A DNA stretch of 64,000 nucleotides. It comes from Cruorifilaria tuberocauda (lineage: Eukaryota; Nematoda; Chromadorea; Rhabditida; Onchocercidae). The stretch is taken from positions 1 through 64,000 of the forward strand of contig JABVXU010000302.1 of assembly GCA_013365365.1 (NCBI GenBank). Reading direction: 5' to 3'. A program made the position numbers and the translations under genes. Of the stretch, positions 31,698-43,213 are shown piece after piece. The stretch's first letter is position 1. Every line of letters starts with the position of its first letter. The notes under the pieces are model-generated. The model was not told where the DNA came from, ran no database searches, and saw nothing but the letters and a program-made list of their open reading frames with translations.

Positions 31698-31740
31698 AAA
31701 TCCTCAACTAAAAAGCTAAATGCTTTTTAAGTGAGGATTT
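31698..31740 (-). other. Hairpin in the predicted dyskerin 3' UTR
   Basis: Arms 31698-31716 and 31722-31740 pair at 17 of 19 positions around a 5-base loop; the two mismatches are adjacent. On the minus strand it begins about 62 bases after the dyskerin stop codon, so it would probably be part of that mRNA. It could be a stability or localisation element or a small-RNA precursor; the sequence alone does not decide. Confidence 0.75.
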
Positions 31741-31802
31741 GTAGCTAATTCAAAGCAGGAACACAAAGGAAAATCAACAATGAATTAACGAATTTTTGCA
31801 AT

Positions 31803-34800
31803 TTATTCGCTTTCTCCATCAGTTGACGAATCTGATGGTTCTACTTCCTTCCTTCTTTTCTTGTTTAATTGCTGCAAAAATTTTGAACTAGTTGATATTA
31901 TTTTTGTACAGATTATATCAGTTTAGAGATAGCTGGATTTTCTACTTTGTTTTAGATAATGGCATATTAATATGATAAATAAACATTAATGCTTCAAACC
32001 TCAAACTACATGATTTTTGACTAAGGGTCGTCCAAGAGAAAATATGACCAAGATATGTTAATTATTATTTAATGTTGAATTAAAATTAGTTTTTCTTTTC
32101 TCCTTTTTTTATTCGAATAAAAATACCTCATTTTTAGAAACTTTTTTCTCATCTTCTAGTGATGCTTGTTTGCAGCTACCCTGATTAGTGTCACTTAGAT
32201 CATAATAAGCGGAACGCCAACCAGCCGGAGTTTTCTCGTTTGGTTTACCATATTTGTCGAGTAATCCTTGACTTATCTAAAAATCTTTTCAGGATATTTC
32301 GGAATAAAACCTCTCATTTTTTATTCTAAAACATAGCTCATTTAAACTTTAAATTGAGTGACCCATTAAAACATCTAAATGAAGAACAACAAACAACATT
32401 TTATTACAGATGATATGAAAAAGAATAAAGAAAAATAAGTGACCATAGCCTTTTTTTTGGACGCAATTGGACCAAGACACCATTTTCGAGCATAAGTATC
32501 CCTTTCCATAATCACTCTTTTGATTTTTGCGACAACTCCATGATCCGTCACTGCCATAGTTGACGTGGTCATTAATGCTAATGCTAAATCCAAATGATAA
32601 GGTTTTAATAGAAGCAAAAAACGTAGAATTTAAAATATCTGTTATGTAAACACCACTATTGCAATAAATGAATTAAAAATTAGGAGATCAAACAAACCTA
32701 AGCAAATAGCTTCTCCTTTTGTTGTTACGACAACAACTTCTTCATTCAATTCGATTCCGTTTTCAAACCGAAGAATACCGGGTAAAAGTATTTTGGCACC
32801 ATAGCAAATTGCATTCACCTAACGGTTAATACAAAATATAAATTCCGATATTATTCATTTTTCATTTTGGAGTGATTAAGCGATACTAAATAGAAACAAC
32901 AACACAGTAAGATAAATGACAGTAACAAACGATTATAACTGAATGGATGCATTCATATATATGGAATAATCAAATTACTAATGGAAGAAGCACTACAATG
33001 GATAAACATTTAGTTCTGGCAAACTTAGAGAAAAATTATCCTTTTTCATGAGATAATAAAATAAATGAACAAAGTACTTACAGCACTGTCTTTAACAACG
33101 ATTCGTTTGTGGCCCACGAGGAGAGATTCAAGTGGTCGGATTACTCTTCGTAAGTAACTATCGTCATTGTGAAAATCATAAAGATATTGCGCGTCCAGAA
33201 TGTCATGCATCGTCATTAAGTTGTCCTTCTCACCAAAAATACCTCAAAACGTAAAAATAATGTAAAAAATATTATTGTTTTACGCAAAAATGTCTATCAG
33301 TTTTGTGAAACTTAAAAGGCATACCTGAACGAACTCTTCGCAACTCTTGCATTTGACCTCCGACACCCAGAAGTAAGCCGAGGTGTACACAAATTGTCCG
33401 CACGTATGTCCCCGCTTCACATTTCACCTTAAAATGAACAGACTTTAAACCACCTCTATTTTATAATTAAAATAAAACTGACCACTTAACTAATAAAAAG
33501 TAGTGAAAAACATTGCTCGAAATGAAGAGCATATCTCAAAAATAAATATGGAAAAATTTTACATAAAACAAACCCAAAATATGCCCATATTCTGATTTGG
33601 ATGATATTCAATCAGTTTGTTTTCATAAACTGTTCTGATCCTTAGTTGCCGTTTAACAGCGGATATGAGCGGCGGACGTTGAAATAATGCGCCAGTCAAT
33701 TTCTCTAAGGCTTGTTTCACTTTTTTCTCTGACTCAACAGTATTATGCAACCGAAATATAGCCACATATTCCTTTCCAGCACCTTGCTGTGATTTTGCAA
33801 GTCTAGTGGCCCGGTCTATGCAAACAATCAAACAGCCCGACACCTACAAATAATAAATTCTAAGGTGGAAAGTTTGAGATTTTCCAACAATTCAGTCGAA
33901 ACTCAAAACAAAATTTTGTTTAGCTTCTTTTTTCATTTCGTGAAGAAATATTGCGCAATTAAGTATGTAAACAATCTTCAAAGATAGGAAAAAATTTGAC
34001 TGCATTCTCAAACTCATAGGTATGTTTTCTCAAATAAGGAAAGAAATGGATTAAATAATCGAATAACGGACGAAAGTGTTAACTGCTCCATAGCAATTTT
34101 TGTCTTATAAAGCATTACTAGATTCCGGCATTATTATAAAGTGATTTAGTGAATTTGAGAAAATTTTGTTCAGGAAAAAAATCTGAAGAAAAAGTGCGTA
34201 CCTTTGGATCTAAAGTGCCACTATGTCCAGTTTTATCAACTCGTAATATTCGCTTGATCCATGCAACCACTTCATGACTTGAAGGATTAGCAGGTTTGTC
34301 CAAATTTATGCAACCGGAAGAAACATAGTTTTTAATATCTCTTTTAAGAGGAGAACAGCCTTCCGGAAGTGGAGTATAATGATTAGATCGAACGTTCAAT
34401 TTATCGAAATTCTGAAAATTCCGTCAAGAAAAAAATATAATACCATCCATGAGCATTTTTGTGAAAAGAAATTTAATGTATCGTTAAATCCATCTTTTTG
34501 AACATCACTCAATGCATGCTTCACAAACTTCCAGCACATGTTTTAAAATGCAATTATTCTTTTCCGTGTCGGGAGCAATAATAAGCTGAATCATCAGCCA
34601 CAATGACTGGTAGGGCAGATGAGTCTTACATATACGTATCTCTTAGAATACATCTATAAATAACTGCTTACCTTCAATAATAGCGGCCATTGGGAGGTGT
34701 CTAGCATAGCTGCCTTTTCGGAAGGTTTAATTGAGTAATCACCTGCAGCCTGAGCCTCCTGCAACAATCCAATTGGAAGAGAAATTATGTACATAATTCA

Positions 34801-34879
34801 TATCAGTGACTACAAATGCGAAAAAACTTACACCGACATCCAATTCATTGTGTTTTGTCGACTTATGTTTCTTTCCCAT
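31803..34879 (-). CDS. DKC1: Dyskerin (Cbf5/NAP57) H/ACA RNP pseudouridine synthase
   Basis: Dyskerin is the catalytic subunit of nucleolar H/ACA ribonucleoproteins, converting uridines to pseudouridine in rRNA and snRNA. Ten exons in transcription order: 34879-34832, 34758-34672, 34411-34202, 33843-33574, 33427-33325, 33242-33082, 32818-32698, 32583-32444, 32276-32127 and 31871-31803 (about 452 residues). The order matches the family: a DKCLD-type N-terminus ([11 protein letters not shown]), the TruB catalytic domain with GHSGTLDPK whose Asp is the catalytic residue, [15 protein letters not shown], then the PUA domain with [10 protein letters not shown] and [20 protein letters not shown]. 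The C-terminus is short with one basic cluster (NKKRRKE); human dyskerin has a longer lysine-rich tail. Start chosen at [11 protein letters not shown]. It is divergent from Ran across about 1.2 kb. Confidence 0.95.
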
Positions 34880-36079
34880 TTTTTTTTCTGAAAATATAAC
34901 TGTGTTATGTAGTTTCTATTATAACAATAATGCCATAGAGTGAGTCTCCATAAGTGCCATTAACAGTACCATCATGCTTATAATATTCAAACGAAGAACG
35001 AACTAATTGCGCATAATTATGAATCACTTTAAATTATGAATTTATAATTCATAAATTTATGAAATTTAATTCATGAATTTAATGCTCTATCCAACTCTTC
35101 CCTTTCTATCCGTTGTTCATACATCATTACATGACTTTAATTTGCAAGCCAACTTCTTCGGTATTTTCATTTCAGAATCCTCATCTAGATATCATGCTTT
35201 AAAACACTTTTAAATATTTCTCTACATCTCATACATATTCACTGGAAGAACTTCACGTATAATATCCTACCTCACGTGTACTGTTCAATAATGACTTCAT
35301 GTGTGGATTAGTATTCACAACTTCTATTATAAAAACATTTATACTTTTTTAACAGAGATAATATAATTAAAGAGTACAGCTAAAGCAATAGCTTGATTAC
35401 AACTTGAACTTCCACTTACAGTTTTACATTTAAAGTCCCGAAAGCACGCGCCACGTCCCCGTGCAAAGTCCGAAAAATATGTTTGTCCGAACGCTTCAAA
35501 CGAAGTTTATTTATAGGCCAGGTTGTAGAACGAGTAGCTAACATTTCATAATTGTTTCCGATCGTGGGTTTGTGGTTGTGGTTGCATTCGTCAAGATTCA
35601 GGAGGTTCGGTTCGGGAGTTCTTGAAGATAGTTTGGGAGGATGCGGGGTTGAAAGCTTTGATTAATGTAATGTAAACGTTAGAATATGTTTGATAGGATG
35701 AGAACTGCGAGATGGCGTGACGCGTACTGATAAGATATTGTGTTTTTTTTCAGTGGGTTTGTTCTATTATTTGCAAATAATAGTAGGATGTTCCTCTTGC
35801 GATGATTAGTGGATTTACCGTCTTCTCTTTATTATAACAATCTTTCCCTTGCTTTTTCATTCTTATTATATTTTTATATTTTTTCGCGTGTGGTCGCATT
35901 GCTATTTTTATATACTCTTGCTATTGAATCATCGCGTCGACATTTTACACAAATGTCATTTATTTCCCCTTATTCTACACCCAGTTTTGTTATATTGATG
36001 ATGCACTGTGTTAGTGAACAACTTTTTTTGCACTGTCCTTATCTTTCATTTTATCCAATTTAACATTGCAGCAAAAATA
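34880..36079. promoter_or_regulatory. Shared promoter region of dyskerin and Ran
   Basis: The 1.2 kb between two divergent start codons has no exon. It contains an E-box CACGTG at 35273-35278 and a GC-richer patch at about 35440-35640 with CACGCGCCACGTCCCC. A splice-acceptor-like TTGCAG ends at 36070, nine bases before the Ran ATG, and suits a cis- or trans-splice (spliced leader) site. Coordinated control of the pair is an inference from arrangement. Confidence 0.5.
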
Positions 36080-37304
<1,225 letters not shown>

Positions 37305-38282
37305 TACATTTACTGTTACAAAGATTCTGGAACGAAACCAAAAATATTTTGAAAAGAAAAATATTAAAATATTACTGTTGTTCCCCTGCTTTTTATGCCA
37401 TTTATTGATTGGTTGTTTTTGTGTTTGTTTATCCTCGTTTACGTCCTTGAACTTCCATAAATTCGATAGATAAACAACAAAATTTTGTAATTTATTTCTT
37501 TAAAATTTACGGTGACGATATCATTACATCAATTCGACGATGCCTGAGCTTTGAATAAACGATAACTTATGCGCACTACTGTTGACGCAAGTGAAGAACA
37601 ACGTCAATATTTGCTGATATTACGCTAGCCCGTTGGATAGAGCATTTGATTATTCTGGAACATTCATTTTCCCTGTCCGTTATTACTTAGTGTTTAATAC
37701 CCCAGGAATTTTGGGGTCGACTTTTTCAGACAGATCAACGAAAGCCCAATAAAAACGTTTTATTTGGCTGCAACGTTATGATAATCAGGAGTATTACTGA
37801 AAAAATTCCATAGCAAGATTCCTTGTAGACTGGTAAATTACTACTTATATAGTCTATATTTTAAAGTAGTATTGAATAGTCTTCGGCTCACTGATGAATT
37901 GATGCTTCCGTGCGCAATGAAGTACTGCGAAATCTGTTCCTCATATCCACGGTATGCGAAACATTTAGTATAGAAACTATCAATAAAGTATAAAAATATT
38001 AGAATTACGTATATTTAATGGAGGGATATCTATATCCTTGATAACGATGCCATCCATTAACACATTATTGATAAAATCCAGTGAACATGTTTTTCAGAAT
38101 TAAGATTTCTTGGTTGTAAAGCTTATACTTAATAATAAAGTTCATGTTAAATATTAAAATTAAACGAAGAGCATAAAATACACAAAATTTCCCGGTTAAT
38201 ATCAAGATGGTACCACGTGTCAATAAATTATTGACATGGTGCAAGAAAATGAGACTAGAAAACAAATGAATATGAATTTTGC
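37305..38282. other. Convergent intergenic region between Ran and the J-domain gene
   Basis: Carries the Ran 3' UTR with AATAAA at 37554-37559. A tRNA A-box-like string lies at about 37625-37645, but no foldable tRNA was found. A 19-base palindrome is at 38218-38236. No exon is seen. Confidence 0.6.
38218..38236. other. 19-base palindrome downstream of the J-domain gene
   Basis: TGTCAATAA and TTATTGACA flank a single central base. It starts about 47 bases past the J-domain gene stop codon, so it probably lies in the 3' UTR. Confidence 0.8.
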
Positions 38283-39564
38283 CTATATCATGTGGACAAA
38301 GATTAAGATCACCACACATCCACAAGCAATAATTGAAATATTGGTAATCCTTTTTTCTCTTAGCTCTCGTCTTCTTCGCTCCTTTTCCATTATCACAAAG
38401 GTTGGTGTTTTGTACTTAGATTTCCGTTTTTCTTCCTCAATTTCCTTCAAAATTTGCCATTCTTTCATCTCACGCTGTCGTTGCATCGGATCCTGAATTA
38501 ATTTCACTTCAAATCATTCATGCAATTTATCGAACAATGATAACAGTGCTTTTTAGTATGTGTGTGTGTGCGTACTTGAATATTATCAGTTTTCCAAAAA
38601 CCTCATAATCATATCTTAAAACATGATTTGGTATATTAAAATATATGCATATTAAAAAATAAATATATTCGAATATGTTATAAATATATTATAAAATAGT
38701 TAGATAGCATCTTTAGAATTTAGATGACCTTGTAACTATAAGTAAAATAAGTTGCCGTTCCTGAACGGAAAGTATTAGTGAAATCACGATGGCTTCCAAA
38801 GTGAGCGAAAAATTCATCAGGCATTTGCCAATGATCATGTTTAATTCGTTGTTTCCTAAAAAATAAATTTGAAATATAACGGAATTTTCCAGTTACAAGA
38901 GGCAAAGTTCGGTAAATATTGCTGACCTAGAATTTACATTACGTTGAAAGTCTTCGAAAGTTTTGTAATCTAATCCCAAATCCTCAAATTTCTTTTCCAC
39001 TTTCTGCGTCGGCCAACTTCCGCTTGATGTCTGTGCGCAATTTTCTTGGCATTCTTTGTCATAAGCTTTTCGTTTTTCATCGGATGATAAAACCTCGTAT
39101 GCTTCCGTTAGCTGAAATATAGTAATTTGAAAATTGCCAACAAACAATGATAACATTCAATAGATAAAATTCGTCGATTAAAAATTTGTGAACAAGACTG
39201 ATGCATACCCGTAACACTACCGAGAAAAGTCAGACAAGTAAATTTGCTCATAGTAATCTAGCAAAATCTGGAAGCGGTTAAATAATATGATCTGCACCTG
39301 TAAAAATTTCTCAGCAGCCAAATTTTTCTGTTCTTCACCATCATGTCTGTCTGGATGATAAACTTTTGACAGTTGATAATAAGCTGCTTTGATTTCTTTC
39401 GTTGTAGCAGATGATTCAACACCGAGTGTTTGATATAAATCACGTTGTTCATTGCAAAATTGAGTAGTAGCTGTACTGCACAACCGTACTGCACTAATAG
39501 GTATCCATAAGCTGTGGAATAAATCGGTGTGTAGTTTCTCATATCGAAAAATCATCGCAGTCAT
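38283..39564 (-). CDS. Membrane-anchored J-domain (DnaJ) protein
   Basis: J-domain proteins stimulate Hsp70 ATPase activity. Four exons in transcription order: 39564-39298, 39111-38927, 38855-38729 and 38492-38283 (about 262 residues). The J domain covers roughly residues 49-115, with LYQTLGVESSATTKEIKAAY, the essential HPD in KVYHPDRHDG, and LTEAYEVLSSDEKRKAYD. The N-terminal 45 residues contain SAVRLCSTATTQFC, which could be a mitochondrial presequence. A charged coiled-coil-like stretch (RQREMKEWQILKEIEEEKRK) precedes a C-terminal transmembrane helix (ISIIACGCVVILIFVHMI). This resembles the DNAJC4/DNAJC30 group; I cannot choose between them. An acceptor (TTTTAG) three bases before the ATG suits trans-splicing. 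Confidence 0.88.
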
Positions 39565-39778
39565 TTCTAAAAGAAAAAAGAATAAGTTGGATGATACATT
39601 TATTCTCATGAGACCAATGAGTAGTAAAAGTACATTAAACTGTACAAAGGCCAAACAAAACCTGCCATTGACATCAATTATATGAGGTCGATTAGACGGG
39701 TAATGACCAGAGTTGCATTATAAACATTTTAAACTGTTCGATAGTGAACAAGGTTTTTTGTTTCTTTTTTTGAAGATT

Positions 39779-39831
39779 CAGTTTGCACTTACAAGGAACT
39801 CCACCTCTTAATGCAGTTTGCACTTACAAAG
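39779..39831. repeat. Short direct repeat pair
   Basis: CAGTTTGCACTTACAA occurs twice, 35 bases apart, upstream of the J-domain gene. Confidence 0.85.
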
Positions 39832-40174
39832 TCCATATTAACATATAAAAATGTCTGGCATGGAATAAATAACGAACAAATAAAGGACTGAAATGAATAT
39901 ATGGAATTGCGTAAATAAATGCTTCGGAAAATTCAATTTCGATTCCAAACATCGTCATACAAGTGATTTCACTGTGATAGAATACAATCTTTGTACTAAA
40001 ATGTTCCACATTGAACTTCATTACTATTGATTAACTTGACTGTACTCAGAATATCGTAAATAAAATAAATGCATAATCTTTAACTTGAATATGAAATGAA
40101 ACTACGATAACATGATCGATTGGTGAGAAAATACATCCGTAATGAAGGATTTTGTAAAAACAGCTTGATACATA

Positions 40175-40180
40175 TTTATT
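40175..40180 (-). promoter_or_regulatory. Polyadenylation signal of the NIP45-like gene
   Basis: AATAAA on the minus strand about 90 bases after the stop codon at 40270. Confidence 0.55.
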
Positions 40181-40269
40181 CAACGAAGGCAGCAAAATGA
40201 ATATAGAGATGAATAAACCACATAATCTAAACATAATTTTTGTCAAGCAAATTGCTTTGAAAACTGAGA

Positions 40270-42585
40270 TCATTTTATGTAAACATCGATACAATCATCA
40301 TCCTCGATCCCTAATGTGTTCGCAGTTTCCTCTAAATTGATACGTTCGCCATCAAAGACTAATAAAAGTTTTTCCTCATCTAAGCTATTATCAATAGCGA
40401 AATCTCGTTTCACAATTGTGAATGGAGTGTCCTGAAAACAAAATAATGCCACTAGATTTTCCAATTAGATCAAAACAGTTTCTGAAGAGATGAAGAATCT
40501 AATGAAACGGTGTATTTCTTAACTAATTATTTATTTTTACAAATCAAAATTTTTTTAGTTCACTTATTTTTTGAATAATTACCCTCGAAATAGTAGTAAT
40601 GATAGGTTTGTTTTGTTCAGACAGCAACCATTTAACAGTTATTTTGTTTTGACTTCCATTCTGATCATTTTTGTATACTGATAAATAATTGACATCTTTT
40701 TCATTGAATGCAACGCTACATGGAGTGTCCTCCGCAGAAACTCTCTTTCCATTTTTCAGTGATAAAATCACATTTTCCGGTGAACACGACCAATTAGATG
40801 CATAAAGTTTAATAATATTGGCGAATGTTTCACTCTGGAAATCATTTATAAATAGTATTTCTCACAGGAACACAATTAATCTCGGGTTACAGCACATATA
40901 TGACCGAAGAAATTTCTAACTTTTAAAGATTTTGGTGAATTTTTAATTTCAAATTTTTGATGACGCACTCTTTTCAGTGCTAATATGTTTACAAGGAAAC
41001 CAGGATCTCAAAAGAAAATAGAGGCGGAACAAACAATTCAAAATCTCAAATTTCATTATTCCTCAGTATTCTAAACAATAGTGGGTGTTAAGAATGGATA
41101 TTCTTAAAAAAAAGTAACTTCATACATCTATTTATGAAGTTGAATTGAGATTATGTGAACCGTCATAAAATGAATTCTTGAATCTAATTTTAATTTCATA
41201 TGTAACAAGTGCTTACCATTTTCCAACGTTTTATATAAGTATCACAGCTCTCGAGATCGGCGATTTCAATCGAACAGTGTGGCTCCACGACAAAGACTTC
41301 TTCTTTTGCAAATATATTATCGTCCACGTCAAGAGTGCAATCGTCAATAATAATGGGAGTAGGAAGTGATTTAGAATTATCGCCATTCATAAATCTTTTC
41401 TTTCTGTAATAATTCAGAAAAAATTTACAAAAACAAGACTTTTAAGATGGAGGAAATAAACGAGTGAAAGTAACCAACACTATTTGGCTATCCATTCTAT
41501 TTATTTCGTACGCCTAACAACATTTTTTATAAAACTATTCTTTCAAAAGTATTCTTTCGGTCATCAAGCCAATTATTTTGTCTATTGCAGATTACATTTC
41601 TGCATTAGCTGAATAGATCTCTACTTATCCATAATTCACAACCTTTTAGTTTCATTCTTTACTGAACTACTCGTTGCAGGACCTAAACCAGATGAGGAAA
41701 AAGCAGAGATATTGGAGAAATTTTCCAGTTCTTTGATTTCTTGTTCAACTTTTGATAAAGCGGGATCTTCTTTTACTTTCCTTCTTCCTCCCAACGTCAA
41801 TAAATCATCGTCGTCATCGTTTAGATCATCTACAACGAAGTACTTGAGATAATCCAAATCCTAGTATGCGATATCCACCTGCTATTAATCGTTATTCTGA
41901 ATTTAAAATACCTTTTTTATCAATTGAATAAAACTGATAAAAATGTCTGTGCTTAACATAACTGCAACATCGAGTCATTTTCCCTTTTGCTGATTCGCAG
42001 CTGTTAAATCGTAAATCCTGACTAAAACTCATAAATCTATTAAGCGTAACTAACCCAATACAGTCTCCTTTTTCCTGCCTTTATTCTTTTTGATCGACCC
42101 TGAAATTATGAATTTTTTAGAAAAAAATAAAGAAATAAAACATATTCAAGAAAATCCACGATATTTTTTTGTACTCAAATAGCAAATTTCTGAGGAAAAG
42201 CCTTTTCTTTTTTTTATTTGTATATTTTTTCTTTTCTACCAGTTTTTCCTTGCACTATCAAACACGTTTTGTTCTGTAATATAAATTTTAATTCGCAATG
42301 AGACCACCGTCTGAAAAATAGGTCATTATTTGCAATTCTTCCCGCTTATTTGAAACTTCAATATATTGCTCTGCAACTCAAAAGATAGATAATCACTTAA
42401 TTACATTTAAAGAAATAAAGAAAAAGCTACATAAACGAAATACCTCCTTTTTTGATCGTACTTGTACTGGTCTTTCCACTCGTACTGGCATTCATCATCA
42501 CTTTAGACATGAGATGTTTTAAAGGATTGCCGAAGAAATCGTCCTCATCATCATCACTGTCATCCTTTTTCTCCTCCGACGTCAT
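40270..42585 (-). CDS. NFATC2IP: SUMO-like-domain protein, NIP45/Rad60/Esc2 type
   Basis: This family carries C-terminal SUMO-like domains and links the SUMO machinery to genome stability. Six exons in transcription order: 42585-42444, 42099-42062, 41860-41643, 41403-41217, 40834-40583 and 40431-40270 (about 332 residues, shorter than the human protein of about 420). The N-terminus is acidic and disordered (MTSEEKKDDSDDDEDDFF), followed by the basic patch KKNKGRKKE. PTPIIIDDCTLDVDD fits a SUMO-interaction motif, a hydrophobic core followed by acidic residues. Two ubiquitin-fold regions close the protein: one around NVILSLKNGKRVSAEDTPCS, the second from TPFTIVKRDFAIDN to GIEDDDCIDVYIK. No terminal di-glycine is present, so it is not itself a conjugatable modifier. 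Family assignment rests on domain order. Confidence 0.78.
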
Positions 42586-43213
42586 TGAGAGATAAGCTGA
42601 AATTTAGGTCAGTCATTTTAGTACCTGTTCACTACCTGAAACAACCAATTATCCCGCTTAATCCTTACTTACCGAAAACATTCCATCACATATCTACCAA
42701 CCGCTTAATTCCAGTCATTTCCCACTGCACGGGAAATACGCGAGATCTAATTCAATGGACACGTGATGGGACGTTTTCGTAGTTTTGTGGGTTTGGATGC
42801 AAGAAGACTTCAGAGACTGGCCGTAATAAAGTATTTGAAGAGGTGAGAAATGTTTTATCAGATTTACGAGAGGCCGAAGTGTTCTTTTTTACGTGATTGA
42901 GAAATTGGATTACCGCCACGTTTGATCGTGCGCAAATTGTTGAGGAATAATGAAATTATTTCTGTAAAAAAAGAAATGATTCTGCCGTATAATTTTATGA
43001 TATTATATGGTCATTGAAGGTATGAATGATGTCGATAGCAAGTTTCTTGATCAATTTCTCCTTAGAGGAAAAAGAAAATTAAAGAAAAAAATTGCTCAAC
43101 TGTACAATGATTCTCTAAACTCTCTTAGTTCATGACAGCCTCTTCTGGTGATATATATATATATATGCAAATTTTGAAAAAATTTCAGGGCAGAAACAAG
43201 GTTGACTCTTATT
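42586..43213. promoter_or_regulatory. Divergent promoter region of the NIP45-like gene and dhs-28
   Basis: About 630 bases separate the two start codons. A short TA run at 43151-43166 precedes a TTTCAG ending about 24 bases before the dhs-28 ATG, a likely cis- or trans-splice acceptor. No exon is supported. Confidence 0.4.

Larger units (their letters stand above)
30435..31802. other. Convergent intergenic region between coronin and dyskerin
   Basis: Holds the 3' ends of both genes. AATAAA at 30792-30797 serves coronin. A perfect 12-bp inverted repeat lies at 30949-30980 and a 19-bp near-perfect inverted repeat at 31698-31740. Open frames at 31005-31199 (+) and 31176-31520 (-, 114 codons) overlap and match nothing I recognise. 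Confidence 0.6.
39565..40269. other. Spacer between NIP45-like and J-domain genes
   Basis: About 700 bases between two minus-strand genes. Minus-strand AATAAA at 40180-40175, about 90 bases after the NIP45-like stop, probably ends that gene. A 15-base direct repeat (CAGTTTGCACTTACA) lies at 39779 and 39814. The spacing is long for a classical nematode operon but does not exclude one. Confidence 0.55.
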
